Source: Phenylobacterium sp.
Lineage (GTDB): Bacteria; Pseudomonadota; Alphaproteobacteria; Caulobacterales; Caulobacteraceae
Assembly (NCBI RefSeq): GCF_004297125.1
Contig: NZ_SCVD01000012.1
Location: forward strand, 124,001 to 188,000
Direction of reading: 5' to 3'
Length of the DNA: 64,000 nt
Numbering within the stretch: position 1 is the stretch's first letter; each line of letters opens with the position of its first letter. The translations under genes and the position numbers were made by a program. Shown piece by piece: positions 49,728 through 59,454 of this stretch. Below the pieces are notes generated by a model. That model saw only the letters and a list, made by a program, of their open reading frames with translations. It did not search any database and was not told the DNA's origin.

Positions 49728-50318
49728 ATGATCCTGGTGATCGATAACTACGACAGCTTCACCTACAACCTCGTCCACTATCTGAACGAGCTGGGGGCGG
49801 AGACGGTTGTCCATCGCAACGATGCGATCACCGTCGAAGAGGCGTTCGGTCTGCGGCCCGAAGCCGTCCTGCTGTCGCCCGGGCCTTGTACGCCAAATGA
49901 AGCCGGAATCTGTCTCGGTATCATCGGCCAGGCGCCGGAATCCCTGCCAATCCTCGGCGTCTGCCTCGGCCATCAGGCGATCGGACAGGCGTTCGGCGGC
50001 GAAGTCATCCGCGCCCGCGCCCTCATGCATGGGAAGACCAGTCTTATCCATCACACGGGTACCGGTGTCTTCGCGGGGTTGAAGAACCCTTTCACCGCCA
50101 CGCGCTACCACAGCCTTTCCGTCGAAAAGGACGATCTGCCGCAGGTGCTGGAGGTCACGGCCCGCACCGAGGACGGCGAGATCATGGGGCTGCGCCACAG
50201 AACCCGCCCGATCCACGGCGTGCAGTTCCACCCGGAATCCATCGCCACGGAATGCGGTCACGAGCTCCTGGGCAATTTCCTGGACCTCGCCGGCGTGAAG
50301 CGGCTCAGCCAGGTCTGA
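49728..50318 (+). CDS. trpG: Anthranilate synthase component II (glutaminase)
   Basis: The 196-residue protein is a class I glutaminase with catalytic triad C79 (GVCLGHQ), H168 and E170 (HPESIATE). It starts with [19 protein letters not shown], the family signature. It supplies ammonia to TrpE to form anthranilate, and may also serve p-aminobenzoate synthesis. The start was chosen because the upstream in-frame extension is only shadow. It lies 13 bases before trpD. Confidence 0.96.
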   Translation: MILVIDNYDSFTYNLVHYLNELGAETVVHRNDAITVEEAFGLRPEAVLLSPGPCTPNEAGICLGIIGQAPESLPILGVCLGHQAIGQAFGGEVIRARALMHGKTSLIHHTGTGVFAGLKNPFTATRYHSLSVEKDDLPQVLEVTARTEDGEIMGLRHRTRPIHGVQFHPESIATECGHELLGNFLDLAGVKRLSQV

Positions 50319-50331
50319 CCGAACCTTAGCC

Positions 50332-51345
50332 ATGTCCGACGCATTCAAGCCGCTTCTCTCGCGCCTCGCCGACGGCGGCACCCTGTCGGAGGACGACGCC
50401 GGCGAGTTCTTCGCCGCCTGCCTGCGGGGCGAGCCGACTCCGGCCCAGGTGGGCGCCGCGCTCACCGCCATGCGCATGCGCGGCGAGACCCTGGGGGAGA
50501 TCACCGCCTGCGCCCGGGCCATGCGCAAGGCCGCCGTCCACCTCGACCCGCCCTACCCCACCATCGACGTCTGCGGCACGGGCGGCGACGGCCTGCACAC
50601 CCTGAACATCTCCACCGCCGTGGGCTTCGTGGCCGCGGGCGGGGGCCTGAAGGTCGCCAAGCACGGCAACCGCGCGCTGTCGTCCAAGTCGGGCGGCGCC
50701 GACGTGCTCTCGGAGCTGGGCGTGGCGATCGATGCGGGCGCGGAGCGCCAGCTCAAGGCGCTGGACGAGGCGGGGATCTGTTTCCTCTACGCGCCCGCCC
50801 ATCACGGAGCGATGCGGCACGTCTCGCCGATCCGCCAGGAGCTCGGCTTCCGGACGATCTTCAACCTGCTGGGCCCGCTGACCAACCCGGCGGGCGCCAA
50901 GCGCCAGGTCGTCGGCGTGTTCGCCGAACGCTGGGTGGCCCCGCTGGCCCAGGTGCTGGGCGCATTGGGCGCCGAGCGCGCCTGGGTCGTCCACGGCGGC
51001 GGCCTGGACGAGATGTCCACCACGGGCGAGAGCAGCGTCGCGGAGTTCCGCGAAGGCCAGGTCCGGCTGTTCACGGTGACGCCCGAGGCCGTGGGCCTGA
51101 AGCGCGCCGCCCTGGCCGACCTGACCGGCGGCACACCGGCCCAGAACGCCGAGGCCCTGCGCCGCCTCCTGGAGGGCGAGCAAGGCGCCTATCGCGACAT
51201 CGTCCTGCTGAACGCCGCCGCCGCCTTCCTGGTGGGCGAGAAGGTCGAGACCCTGCGCGAGGGCGTGGAGCTGGCCGGCCAGGTCATCGACGACGGCCGC
51301 GCCCAGCGCGCGCTGGACAAGCTGGTCGAGATCGCCGGCGCATGA
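50332..51345 (+). CDS. trpD: Anthranilate phosphoribosyltransferase
   Basis: The 337-residue protein has the phosphoribosyl-binding motif [16 protein letters not shown] and the [21 protein letters not shown] segment, and the later [17 protein letters not shown] segment that binds anthranilate. It attaches phosphoribosyl groups to anthranilate in tryptophan synthesis. It overlaps trpC by four bases (ATGA). The trp genes trpG, trpD and trpC form a compact operon. Confidence 0.96.
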   Translation: MSDAFKPLLSRLADGGTLSEDDAGEFFAACLRGEPTPAQVGAALTAMRMRGETLGEITACARAMRKAAVHLDPPYPTIDVCGTGGDGLHTLNISTAVGFVAAGGGLKVAKHGNRALSSKSGGADVLSELGVAIDAGAERQLKALDEAGICFLYAPAHHGAMRHVSPIRQELGFRTIFNLLGPLTNPAGAKRQVVGVFAERWVAPLAQVLGALGAERAWVVHGGGLDEMSTTGESSVAEFREGQVRLFTVTPEAVGLKRAALADLTGGTPAQNAEALRRLLEGEQGAYRDIVLLNAAAAFLVGEKVETLREGVELAGQVIDDGRAQRALDKLVEIAGA

Positions 51346-52118
51346 CCGATATCCTGGAGAAGATCGCCGCCTACAAGCGCGAGGAGGTGGCCGAGCGCCG
51401 TGCTGCGCGACCGACCGTCTCGACCGCCGGCGCCTCCCCGCCCCGCGGCTTCCGCGCCGCCCTGGAACGCGCCCACGGACCCGGCCGCCTGGCCCTGATC
51501 GCCGAGATCAAGAAGGCCTCGCCGTCCAAGGGCCTGATCCGCGAGGACTTCGACCCGCCGGCCCTGGCCCGCGCCTACGAGGTCGGCGGCGCGGCCTGCC
51601 TGTCGGTGCTCACCGACGCGCCCAGCTTCCAGGGCGCCGACGATTTCCTCACCGCCGCGCGCGACGCCGTCTCCCTGCCCTGCATCCGCAAGGACTTCCT
51701 GGTCGATCCCTGGCAGGTGGCCGAGAGCCGCGCCCTGGGCGCCGACGCCATCCTGGTGATCCTCGCCATGGTCGATGACGTGCTCGCCGGCGAGCTGATG
51801 TCCGAGGCGCGCCGGCTGGGCATGGACGCCCTGGTGGAGGTTCACGACGAGGCCGAGATGGCCCGCGCCCGAGCCCTGGGCGCCGACGTCGTCGGCGTCA
51901 ACAACCGCGACCTGCGCACCTTCACCGTCGATCTCGCGATCACCGAGCGGCTGGCCGCCTACGCGCCACCCCACGCGCTGCTGGTCACCGAGAGCGGCCT
52001 CTTCACCGCCGCCGACGCCGCGCGCCTGGAACGCGCCGGGGCCCGCGCCATGCTGGTGGGCGAGAGCCTGATGCGTCAGGCCGACGTCGCGGCGGCGACT
52101 CGCGCCCTGCTCGCCTGA
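51342..52118 (+). CDS. trpC: Indole-3-glycerol phosphate synthase
   Basis: The 258-residue protein is a TIM barrel of the TrpC family. The pattern [36 protein letters not shown] [23 protein letters not shown] and [31 protein letters not shown] covers the catalytic and phosphate-binding loops. It closes the ring of the indole precursor. It is last in the trpGDC operon, with 121 bases to lexA. Confidence 0.96.
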   Translation: MTDILEKIAAYKREEVAERRAARPTVSTAGASPPRGFRAALERAHGPGRLALIAEIKKASPSKGLIREDFDPPALARAYEVGGAACLSVLTDAPSFQGADDFLTAARDAVSLPCIRKDFLVDPWQVAESRALGADAILVILAMVDDVLAGELMSEARRLGMDALVEVHDEAEMARARALGADVVGVNNRDLRTFTVDLAITERLAAYAPPHALLVTESGLFTAADAARLERAGARAMLVGESLMRQADVAAATRALLA

Positions 52119-52171
52119 GTCGCCCTCACCTCGGGAAATTTCGCAGCGTTTTCAATGCATACCGGTGTAAC

Positions 52172-52177
52172 TTGACA
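52172..52177 (+). promoter_or_regulatory. Candidate -35 element of lexA
   Basis: TTGACA is a consensus-like -35 hexamer, 62 bases before the lexA start. The SOS box falls where the -10 region would lie, which fits LexA blocking polymerase binding. Confidence 0.45.
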
Positions 52178-52185
52178 TTAACGCG

Positions 52186-52200
52186 GAACACCTAGAGAAC
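52186..52200. promoter_or_regulatory. LexA-binding SOS box upstream of lexA
   Basis: The direct repeat GAAC-ACCTAGA-GAAC (GTTC-N7-GTTC on the other strand) is the alphaproteobacterial LexA box. It is 39 bases before the lexA start and 8 bases after a TTGACA sequence, so LexA should repress its own gene here. Confidence 0.88.
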
Positions 52201-52239
52201 ATCGACAGAAGTTGGCGCTTTGTTCTTCGAGGTCCCGCA

Positions 52240-52929
52240 ATGCTTACCCGCAAACAACATGAACTGCTCATGTTCATCCACGAGCGGATCAAGGAATCGG
52301 GCGTCTCCCCTTCCTTCGACGAGATGAAGGAAGCCCTGGACCTGGCCTCCAAGTCGGGCATCCACCGGCTGATCACGGCGCTTGAGGAACGCGGGTTCCT
52401 GCGCCGCCTGCCGCACCGGGCCCGGGCTCTCGAGGTGGTGAAGCTGCCGCAGCAGGCTACGCCCGCCGCCCCGCCCAAGGGCCGCGCGCCCTTCAAACCC
52501 CAGTTCGTCGAGGCCGGCGCGGCCGTGCCTGCCGCCGCCAACGACAGCCGCGAGCTGCCGATCCTCGGCAAGATCGCCGCCGGCACGCCCATCGAGGCGA
52601 TCCAACAGGAGCGCGACCGCATGCCGGTGCCGGAAAGCATCCTGGGGGCCGGCGAGCACTTCGTCCTCGAGATCGCCGGCGACTCGATGATCAACGCCGG
52701 CATCCTGGACGGCGACTTCGTGGTCATCCGCCGCACCGACAGCGCGGTCTCCGGAGACATCGTGGTGGCCCTGGTCGACGGCGAGGAAGCCACCCTGAAG
52801 CGCCTGCGGAAGAAGGGCGCCTCCATCGCCCTGGAGGCCGCCAATCCGGCGTACGAGACCCGCATCTTCGGTCCCGACCGCGTGGCGGTGCAGGGCAAGC
52901 TGGTCGGCCTCATCCGCCGGTATCACTAG
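52240..52929 (+). CDS. lexA: SOS repressor LexA
   Basis: The 229-residue protein is LexA: a winged-helix DNA-binding domain ([17 protein letters not shown] and [25 protein letters not shown]), a cleavage site at A114-G115 (LGKIAAGTP), and a protease domain with catalytic S149 (AGDSMINAG) and K187 (EEATLKRL). RecA-stimulated self-cleavage removes it under DNA damage. A GAAC-N7-GAAC box upstream implies autorepression. It overlaps the ASCH gene tail to tail by four bases. Confidence 0.97.
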   Translation: MLTRKQHELLMFIHERIKESGVSPSFDEMKEALDLASKSGIHRLITALEERGFLRRLPHRARALEVVKLPQQATPAAPPKGRAPFKPQFVEAGAAVPAAANDSRELPILGKIAAGTPIEAIQQERDRMPVPESILGAGEHFVLEIAGDSMINAGILDGDFVVIRRTDSAVSGDIVVALVDGEEATLKRLRKKGASIALEAANPAYETRIFGPDRVAVQGKLVGLIRRYH

Positions 52930-53213
52930 CCGTCCGCCGGCCCGACGAATACGAAATCCACGATGAAGACCCGCTCGCCACGCCCGTGGCGGGCGGTTTT
53001 CATGAGCGCCTCCAGGCTCTCGAAGCCCCCCTCCAGCGCCATGGCCTCGGTCACGTCGTCCAGGTCGACCTCCTGCAGCCGGACCACCTCGATGTGTCCG
53101 TCGAGCAGCGGATAGCGGCCGCCGACCTTCACGCGGGGAGCCAGCCAGACGCGCACGCTGGTGGTGATCTCGCCCGAACGGACCCGTTCCCGCAGGGCCT
53201 TGGCGAACATCAT
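52926..53213 (-). CDS. ASCH-domain protein
   Basis: The 95-residue protein is a compact ASCH/PUA-like domain. It starts [34 protein letters not shown], with conserved acidic-and-basic strands, and the [19 protein letters not shown] ending is typical of the short ASCH group. ASCH proteins bind RNA or act as small ribonuclease/amidohydrolase enzymes; which applies is not clear. The ATG overlaps the comEC stop as ATGA, so it is translated after comEC. It runs head-on into lexA. Confidence 0.82.
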   Translation of the reverse strand: MMFAKALRERVRSGEITTSVRVWLAPRVKVGGRYPLLDGHIEVVRLQEVDLDDVTEAMALEGGFESLEALMKTARHGRGERVFIVDFVFVGPADG

Positions 53214-55387
53214 CGCGGATCGTAGCCCCAGGTCCAGGGCCGGCGTCCGCGGAGGTCCTGCGCCCAGACGATGCGCCAGCCGGTTCCGGCGCGATAGAGT
53301 TCCGCCGAGCCGCCTCGGGCGAAGTCCTCACCGGTGAGCACGAGAGACGCCCCGCAGGCCTCCGGCCGGAACGCGTTGCGCAGGACCACCACATCGGCGT
53401 TGGCGCAAAGCGCCTCCAGCCGCCCAGGCTTCAGCGGCCGCTTCAGGTTCCAGGCCGCCGCCAGCCGGACGGGCGCCTGGCTGTCGGGCGCGCAGCTCCA
53501 GGCGTCGCATGCGAACCGCTTGTCGCGCTCGGCCTCGCTGATCAGCGGTGTCAGGCCTCGCCGTCGCGACCAGAGCTCGGCCCCGAACAGCTTCACGTCC
53601 GGCCGCAGCAGCACGGCCTCGCGGCCCTCGCGCACCGCCACTGCCGCGCCGTCCGCCGAAATCCAGACATCCGGGGGCGCCGGCCGTGGCGCCCAGAGGA
53701 TCGCCAGCGCCAGCGGCAAGCCCGCCCAGCGCAGCGCCCCCCGCCACAGGCAGACGAACAGCAGCCCCAGGAAGCTCACCGGCAGCACCCAGTCCGGCGC
53801 GCTCGGCACCACGATCTGGGCTGCAGGGGCGCCTGCGGCCCAGGCCGCGATCCGGTTCATCAGCCCGATCGACCAGCCCGCCACTTCCAGCGGGGCCTGG
53901 CCCAGCCCGAAGGGCGTCAGCGCCGCCCCCAGCGCCAGGCCGGGCATCATCAGGAACGACGAGATCGGCGCCACGGCCAGGTTGGCGAACAGGCCCCAGG
54001 TCGAGACCCGGTTGAAGTGCTGGATGGCGAAGGGGCCGGTGGCGAGGCCCGCGACGAAGCTGACGGCGATGCTGGCGGCGGTCCAGGTCGCCGCGCCCTG
54101 CACGGCGCGGATCGGCCACGGGACCTCGATCTCCTTCACGGGCCGAGGCCAGATTTCGGCCAACGCCACCAGGGCCGCGGTCGCGGCGAACGACATCTGG
54201 AAACCGGGCTCGGTCACCGCCTCCGGCTGCAACAGCAGGACGCCCATCGCCGCGAGCGCCAGGGCATGCAGGCTGATCGCCTGGCGATCCACCAGTATGG
54301 CGGCGAACGCCACGGACGCGGTGATGGCGGCGCGCTCGGCCGGCGGCGGCGCGCCGGAGAGCAGCAGGTAGCCGCCCACCGCCGCGAGGCCGACCAGGGC
54401 CGCGACCTTCTTGCCCGGGACGCGCAGCGCCAGCCACGGCCAGGCCGCCACCGCGAGCCGCGCCGCGGCGAAGGCGAAGCCCCCGACGATGGCCATGTGC
54501 AGCCCGCTGATCGAGATGATGTGCGCCAGGCCCGCGGCCCGCAGGTTCTCGACCTGCTCGCGCGGGATGAAGGCCTCGTGTCCCGTGGTCATGGCGGCCG
54601 CCAGGCCGCCGGTCTCCGGGCCCAGGGCGGCCACGATGCGGCGGGTCAGGGCCCAGCGCGTGGCGTTGACGGCCATGGTCAGCCGCAGCCGCCACGGCGC
54701 CTTCACCTCCGGCGAGACGGCCTCCGGCGCCCGCAGCGCCAGACCCACGGCGCCCACGCTTTCGAAATAGGCGTCGCGCGCGAAGTCGTAGGAGCCCGGG
54801 CTGGCGGGCGGCGGCGGTGGGTTGACGATGGCCAGCAGGCTGACCGCTTCACCCGGGTTGGGCAGGGCCATGTCGGGCCGCAGCGTCACGCGCGCCCGGA
54901 CCGGCGTCGCCCCGGCCGGCCAGTCGCCGACCCGGATCGGCGCCAGCAGCAGCCGCTGGCCGCTCTCGCCGGGCTGGGCGATGTCGACCACCCAGGCCTC
55001 GATCGCCTGCGGCCGCGCGCCAGCCTGCGCCACCGGTGCCTTCACCGCCTCGGTCCGGAGCTTGGCCACCGCGAATCCTCCGACCGCGCAGGCGCCGAGC
55101 GCGAGCGTCATGGTCGTCGCCCGCCAGGCGCTCCAGCGCAGGGCGATCAGCAGGCCCGCCACGACAGACAGCAGCGCCCACGCCATCCAGGCCTGAGGCT
55201 CGCGCGGCAATCCGAAGTAGAGCGCGCAGCCACAGCCCAGCGCCACGGGGGTCCAGAGGGTCCAGCGGTCGGCCTGCGCCTCGACCTGGTCGGCCAGCCA
55301 GCCGCGCAGCCGCGACGATGGCGCTGGCGCCGCGTCCTCGAACGACGCCTCGGAAGTCCTTGCGCTCAAGCCGTCCCGTCCCCGCAC
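53210..55387 (-). CDS. comEC: ComEC/Rec2-type DNA-uptake membrane channel
   Basis: The 725-residue protein has many hydrophobic segments with a DUF4131-type N-terminal region and a competence domain (TGHEAFIPREQVENLRAAGLAHIISISGLHMAIVGG). Stretches such as LLLSGAPPPAERAAITASVAF and AVTEPGFQMSFAATAALVAL fit the ComEC channel for single-stranded DNA entry. The C-terminal region after about residue 575 lacks the HxHxDH motif of the metallo-beta-lactamase nuclease seen in full ComEC proteins. It overlaps the ASCH gene by four bases. No other competence genes lie nearby. Confidence 0.88.
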   Translation of the reverse strand: MRGRDGLSARTSEASFEDAAPAPSSRLRGWLADQVEAQADRWTLWTPVALGCGCALYFGLPREPQAWMAWALLSVVAGLLIALRWSAWRATTMTLALGACAVGGFAVAKLRTEAVKAPVAQAGARPQAIEAWVVDIAQPGESGQRLLLAPIRVGDWPAGATPVRARVTLRPDMALPNPGEAVSLLAIVNPPPPPASPGSYDFARDAYFESVGAVGLALRAPEAVSPEVKAPWRLRLTMAVNATRWALTRRIVAALGPETGGLAAAMTTGHEAFIPREQVENLRAAGLAHIISISGLHMAIVGGFAFAAARLAVAAWPWLALRVPGKKVAALVGLAAVGGYLLLSGAPPPAERAAITASVAFAAILVDRQAISLHALALAAMGVLLLQPEAVTEPGFQMSFAATAALVALAEIWPRPVKEIEVPWPIRAVQGAATWTAASIAVSFVAGLATGPFAIQHFNRVSTWGLFANLAVAPISSFLMMPGLALGAALTPFGLGQAPLEVAGWSIGLMNRIAAWAAGAPAAQIVVPSAPDWVLPVSFLGLLFVCLWRGALRWAGLPLALAILWAPRPAPPDVWISADGAAVAVREGREAVLLRPDVKLFGAELWSRRRGLTPLISEAERDKRFACDAWSCAPDSQAPVRLAAAWNLKRPLKPGRLEALCANADVVVLRNAFRPEACGASLVLTGEDFARGGSAELYRAGTGWRIVWAQDLRGRRPWTWGYDPR

Positions 55388-55449
55388 CGGCCCACAGATT
55401 GCAGCAATCGGCGTGGAGAGGCCATGTCGGTCTCGTGGGGATAGTTCAG

Positions 55450-56211
55450 ATGTTCCGTTTCGCTACATTCGCGGCCGCGACGGCCGTTGCGCTTACGCTG
55501 GCTGCGCCGGCTTCCGCCACGACCACCTTCAACCTCGGCGGTTCCAACACCACCTTGGCCACCGGCGCCGCCCTGACCCAGACCAAGGACGGGATCACGA
55601 TCAGCGCCACGGGCTACACCTTCGCCTCGTCGCCGATCACCTTTCAGAACCTGATGAGCGGCGCCGACGCCGCCACGGTCCTGTCGGGCCTGACCGCCAA
55701 GAGCATCCGCCGCGAAGCCACCGGGATTGGCGTGTGCTGGTCCGGCGAGGCGGGCAACCAGTGCAACCAGGTCGACGCCGACGGCCCGAACGAAATCCTG
55801 CGGATCGTGGTCTCGGAAGGCGTCTCGCTGCTGAGCGCCACCTTCGACCGCGTCGACAACAACGACACCCTGAAGCTCTACGGCGTCACCATGGACGGCA
55901 AGCTGCAGCACCTGGGCTACGGCGGCATCTTCGATGGCGCCGGGACCAGCATGGGCGTCACGGGCGCCAACGGCGGCGCGTGGCTCAGCGGTACGGGCGA
56001 CGACCAGGTCTACCAGGTCAACCTGAACACCGCCGGCTACAAGGAATTCTGGTTCGGCAACAACAACGACGCGGCCGACGGCTACCGCCTCGATTCGCTG
56101 ACGGTGACCGCGGTTCCGGAGCCCACGACCTGGGCCCTGATGATCGGCGGCTTCGGCCTGGCGGGCGCGGCCCTGCGCCGTCGCCGCAGCCTTGCTGTGG
56201 CCATGGCCTAA
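55450..56211 (+). CDS. PEPxxWA-CTERM secreted protein (second copy)
   Basis: The 253-residue product starts with a signal peptide (FRFATFAAATAVALTLAAPASA) and ends with AVPEPTTWALMIGGFGLAGAALRRRRS, again PEPxxWA, helix and basic tail. The middle is a domain of unknown function with Asn- and Gly-rich stretches (FNLGGSNTTLATGA, LTKD-like patches) and one Cys pair (GVCWSGEAGNQC). It is divergent from comEC with 62 bases between. It shares only the sorting signal with the earlier PEPxxWA protein. Confidence 0.88.
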   Translation: MFRFATFAAATAVALTLAAPASATTTFNLGGSNTTLATGAALTQTKDGITISATGYTFASSPITFQNLMSGADAATVLSGLTAKSIRREATGIGVCWSGEAGNQCNQVDADGPNEILRIVVSEGVSLLSATFDRVDNNDTLKLYGVTMDGKLQHLGYGGIFDGAGTSMGVTGANGGAWLSGTGDDQVYQVNLNTAGYKEFWFGNNNDAADGYRLDSLTVTAVPEPTTWALMIGGFGLAGAALRRRRSLAVAMA

Positions 56212-56287
56212 CACCCGCTCGGATCGCTGTGCTAAGAGGCGCCCCCTCGCGGGGGCGTCTCCCCGCCGCAGCAATGTCCTGAGCGCC

Positions 56288-57697
56288 ATGACCAGCCGAC
56301 CCGTCCGCACCCGCATCGCCCCCTCGCCTACCGGCATGATGCATATCGGGACGGCGCGGACGGCCCTCTTCAACTTCCTCTACGCACGGCACACTGGCGG
56401 CCAGTTCCTGGTGCGCATCGAGGACACCGACCGCGAGCGCTCCACCGAGGCCAACGTCGAAGTGATCTTCGAGGGCCTGAAGTGGCTGGGCCTGGAAGCC
56501 GACGAACCGCCCGTGTTCCAGTTCGCCCGGGCCGACCGGCATCGCGAAGCCGTGGCCGAGCTGCTGGAACGCGGCCAGGCCTATCGCGACTACATGCTGC
56601 CGGAGGAGCTGGAGGCCGAGCGGGAAGCCGCCCGCGCCGAGGGCCGCGTCGTCCGTTCGCCCTGGCGCGACGCCGACCCGTCGACCTGGCCGGACCGTCC
56701 CTACGCCGTGCGCCTGAAGAGCCCGCTGGACGGCGAGACCATCGTCGCCGACGCGGTGAAGGGCGACGTGAAGTTCCAGAACGCGAGCCTGGACGACCTG
56801 ATCCTGCTGCGCTCGGACGGCAACCCCACCTATAATCTCGCCGTCGTCGTCGACGACCACGACATGGGCATCACCCACGTGATCCGCGGCGACGACCACC
56901 TGAACAACGCGGCCCGCCAGACGATCATCTACCAGGCCCTCGACTGGGAGATCCCGGTCTGGGCGCACCTCCCGCTGATCCACGGTCCGGACGGGGCGAA
57001 GCTGTCGAAACGGCACGGCGCCCAGGCGGTGAGCGAGTTCGACGACATGGGCTACCTGCCCGAAACCCTGCGCAACTACCTGGCCAAGCTGGGCTGGGGC
57101 CACGGGGACGACGAGATCTTCTCGGACGAGCAGGCCATCGCCTGGTTCGATATCATCGACGTGGTCAGCGCCCCGGCCCGCCTGGACTGGGCCAAGCTCA
57201 ATCACCTCAACAACCACTATATCCGGCAGGCCGACCCGGCCCGGCTGGCCGCCCTGGTCGCCAGGATCCTGCGGAGCCGCGACGTGAAGCTGCGCCAAGG
57301 CGACGAGACCCTGATCGCGCGGACCATCCCGTTCGTCCGCGACGGGGCGAAGACGACCCTGGAGCTCGCCGACGCCGTGGTGTTCGTGCTGAAGACCCGG
57401 CCGCTGGAGCTGACCGAGAAGACCCGCGCCCAGTTGGCCGAAGAGGAGACTGGCGCTCGCTTCGTTCGTCTTCGCGCTGCGCTTGCGAAGGTGGCCGACT
57501 GGAGCGTGTCCGGCCTGGAAGACGCCCTGCGCGCCTTCGCGGAATCCGAAGGCGTCGGGCTCGGCAAGATCGGCCCCGCGCTACGCGGCATCCTCTCGGG
57601 CGGCGCCCCCGCGCCGGACCTCGCCGGCGCCATGACGGCGCTCGGCCGCGACGAGAGTCTGGGGCGTATCGACGATGCGCTTTCGCTCCTCGCGTAA
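56288..57697 (+). CDS. gltX: Glutamyl-tRNA synthetase
   Basis: The 469-residue protein is a class I synthetase. The N-terminal RTRIAPSPTGMMHIGTARTALFNFLYARHTGG contains the HIGH-type ATP site (here HIGT), and KLSKRHGAQAV is the KMSKS-type loop (KLSKR). It charges tRNA-Glu and, in many alphaproteobacteria, misacylates tRNA-Gln for later amidation. The ATG at 56288 is well placed; a longer in-frame reading upstream overlaps the PEP-CTERM gene. Confidence 0.95.
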   Translation: MTSRPVRTRIAPSPTGMMHIGTARTALFNFLYARHTGGQFLVRIEDTDRERSTEANVEVIFEGLKWLGLEADEPPVFQFARADRHREAVAELLERGQAYRDYMLPEELEAEREAARAEGRVVRSPWRDADPSTWPDRPYAVRLKSPLDGETIVADAVKGDVKFQNASLDDLILLRSDGNPTYNLAVVVDDHDMGITHVIRGDDHLNNAARQTIIYQALDWEIPVWAHLPLIHGPDGAKLSKRHGAQAVSEFDDMGYLPETLRNYLAKLGWGHGDDEIFSDEQAIAWFDIIDVVSAPARLDWAKLNHLNNHYIRQADPARLAALVARILRSRDVKLRQGDETLIARTIPFVRDGAKTTLELADAVVFVLKTRPLELTEKTRAQLAEEETGARFVRLRAALAKVADWSVSGLEDALRAFAESEGVGLGKIGPALRGILSGGAPAPDLAGAMTALGRDESLGRIDDALSLLA

Positions 57698-57749
57698 AGG
57701 GGTATAAGCCCCAACGATTGTTTCATCTCGCAGCCGCGAAAGGGGTCCC

Positions 57750-59030
57750 ATGGGCGATACGGCGAAGTTCGAAATCGACGGCAAATCGGTCGAGCTCCCG
57801 GTGCAGCGCGGCACGGACGGCCCGGCGGTCGTCGATATCCGCAAGCTCTACGCGGAAGCCGACGTCTTCACCTACGACCCGGGGTTCACCTCGACCGCAT
57901 CCTGCGAAAGCAAGATCACCTTCATCGACGGCGACAAGGGCGTTCTGCTGCACCGCGGCTACCCGATCGACGAGCTGGCCGAGCAGTCCAGCTTCCTGGA
58001 GGTCTGCTACCTCCTGCTGCACGGCGAGCTGCCGAAGGCCGCGGAATTCGCGGAGTTCGACAAGAACATCACCTACCACACGATGCTGCACGAGCAGTTC
58101 GATCGCTTTTTCCAGGGCTTCCGTCGGGATGCTCACCCGATGGCGATCATGGTGGGCGCTGTCGGCGCGCTGTCGGCCTTCTATCACGACAGCACCAACG
58201 TCGATGATCCCGAGCAGCGGATGATCTCCGCGCACCGGATGATCGCCAAGATGCCGACCATCGCGGCGCGGGCCTTCAAGTATTCGCGCGGGCAGCCGTT
58301 CGTATACCCGCGCAACGACCTGTCCTACGCCGAGAACTTCCTGCGCATGTGCTTCTCGGTCCCGGCCGAGGACTGGAAGCCCAATCCGGTCCTCACCAAG
58401 GCCATGGACCGCATCTTCATCCTGCACGCCGACCACGAGCAGAACGCATCGACCTCGACCGTCCGCCTGGCCGGCTCGTCGGGCGCCAATCCGTTCGCCT
58501 GCATCGCGGCGGGCATCGCCTCGCTCTGGGGCCCCAAGCACGGCGGCGCGAACGAAGAAGCGCTGAACATGCTCAAGGAGATCGGCACCGTCGATCGCAT
58601 CCCCGAGTTCGTCCAAGGCGTGAAGGACCGGCGCTACCTGCTGATGGGCTTCGGCCACCGGGTCTACAAGAATTACGACCCGCGCGCCAAGGTGATGCAG
58701 CAGACCTGCCACGAAGTGCTGGACGAGGTGGGCCACGGCGACGACCCGCTGCTGAAGGTGGCCATGGAGCTCGAAAAGATCGCGCTCAACGACCCCTTCT
58801 TCATCGAGCGCAAGCTCTATCCGAACGTCGACTTCTACTCCGGCATCACGCTGCGCGCCCTGGGCTTCCCGCCCGAGATGTTCACCGTGCTGTTCGCGCT
58901 GGCCCGCACCGTGGGCTGGATCGCCCAGTGGAAGGAAATGATCGAGGATCCGTCGCAGAAGATCGGCCGTCCGCGCCAGATCTACACTGGCGCCCCGTTG
59001 CGCACCTACACGAGCGTCGACAAGCGCTAG
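57750..59030 (+). CDS. gltA: Citrate synthase
   Basis: The 426-residue protein is a type II citrate synthase. The acidic and histidine residues of the active site lie in [27 protein letters not shown] and in [16 protein letters not shown]. It condenses acetyl-CoA and oxaloacetate in the first step of the citric acid cycle. A ribosome-binding sequence AAAGGGG precedes the ATG. It follows gltX by 52 bases on the same strand. Confidence 0.97.
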   Translation: MGDTAKFEIDGKSVELPVQRGTDGPAVVDIRKLYAEADVFTYDPGFTSTASCESKITFIDGDKGVLLHRGYPIDELAEQSSFLEVCYLLLHGELPKAAEFAEFDKNITYHTMLHEQFDRFFQGFRRDAHPMAIMVGAVGALSAFYHDSTNVDDPEQRMISAHRMIAKMPTIAARAFKYSRGQPFVYPRNDLSYAENFLRMCFSVPAEDWKPNPVLTKAMDRIFILHADHEQNASTSTVRLAGSSGANPFACIAAGIASLWGPKHGGANEEALNMLKEIGTVDRIPEFVQGVKDRRYLLMGFGHRVYKNYDPRAKVMQQTCHEVLDEVGHGDDPLLKVAMELEKIALNDPFFIERKLYPNVDFYSGITLRALGFPPEMFTVLFALARTVGWIAQWKEMIEDPSQKIGRPRQIYTGAPLRTYTSVDKR

Positions 59031-59045
59031 CGAACGACGTTCGCT
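59029..59045 (+). terminator. Stem-loop at the end of gltA (no U-tract)
   Basis: AGCGAAC-GAC-GTTCGCT forms a perfect 7-base stem with a 3-base loop starting within the gltA stop codon. It lacks a run of T after the stem, so it is a weak or factor-assisted terminator at best. Confidence 0.4.
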
Positions 59046-59124
59046 CGGGAGTTGCATCCCGCCGCAGGACTCCTAAGGATGGCGTCGGAACCGCTCCGGT
59101 TCGGCCATCTGAAGGAGGCCTGTC

Positions 59125-59448
59125 ATGCCGTTCATGGCGATCTATCGTCGCGACGACATCTCCGCTGCTGAGTACGACAAGTTCCGCGCGGCCGTTCCCC
59201 TCGAGGCGGCGCCGCTGGGGTCGCTCTCGCACATCCATGCGCGCCTGGGTGACGAGTTCGTGAGCATCGACGTCTGGGAAGACGCGGAAGCCCTGGCCGC
59301 CTTCAACAAGGACGTCCTGAAGCCCGCGACCGAGGCCCTGGGCCACGCGTTCGTCGATCCCCAGATCGTTGAGGTCGAGACCTTCGTGGTGACGCCCGCC
59401 ACCAACGCTTACGGGCTTCCCTTCGTGCAGGTCGCGGAACCTGCCTGA
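59125..59448 (+). CDS. Small dimeric-barrel-type protein (ABM-like)
   Basis: The 107-residue product resembles antibiotic-biosynthesis-monooxygenase-like dimeric alpha-beta barrels: MPFMAIYRRDDISAAEYDKFRAAVPLE at the first strand and helix, HIHARLGDEFVSIDVWEDAEALAAFNKDVL in the middle, and the TFVVTPATNAY ending. No catalytic residues can be named. It runs toward lpxB with six bases between stops. The family call is a pattern match. Confidence 0.65.
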   Translation: MPFMAIYRRDDISAAEYDKFRAAVPLEAAPLGSLSHIHARLGDEFVSIDVWEDAEALAAFNKDVLKPATEALGHAFVDPQIVEVETFVVTPATNAYGLPFVQVAEPA

Positions 59449-59454
59449 CGGCGG

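Noticed and set aside
50319..50331. A tryptophan attenuator before the trp genes
   Set aside because: No leader peptide with tandem tryptophans and no alternative hairpins are visible before trpE, trpG or trpD.
57698..57725. GGGG-TATAAG-CCCC hairpin after gltX as a terminator
   Set aside because: The four-base stem is too weak and is not followed by a run of T.
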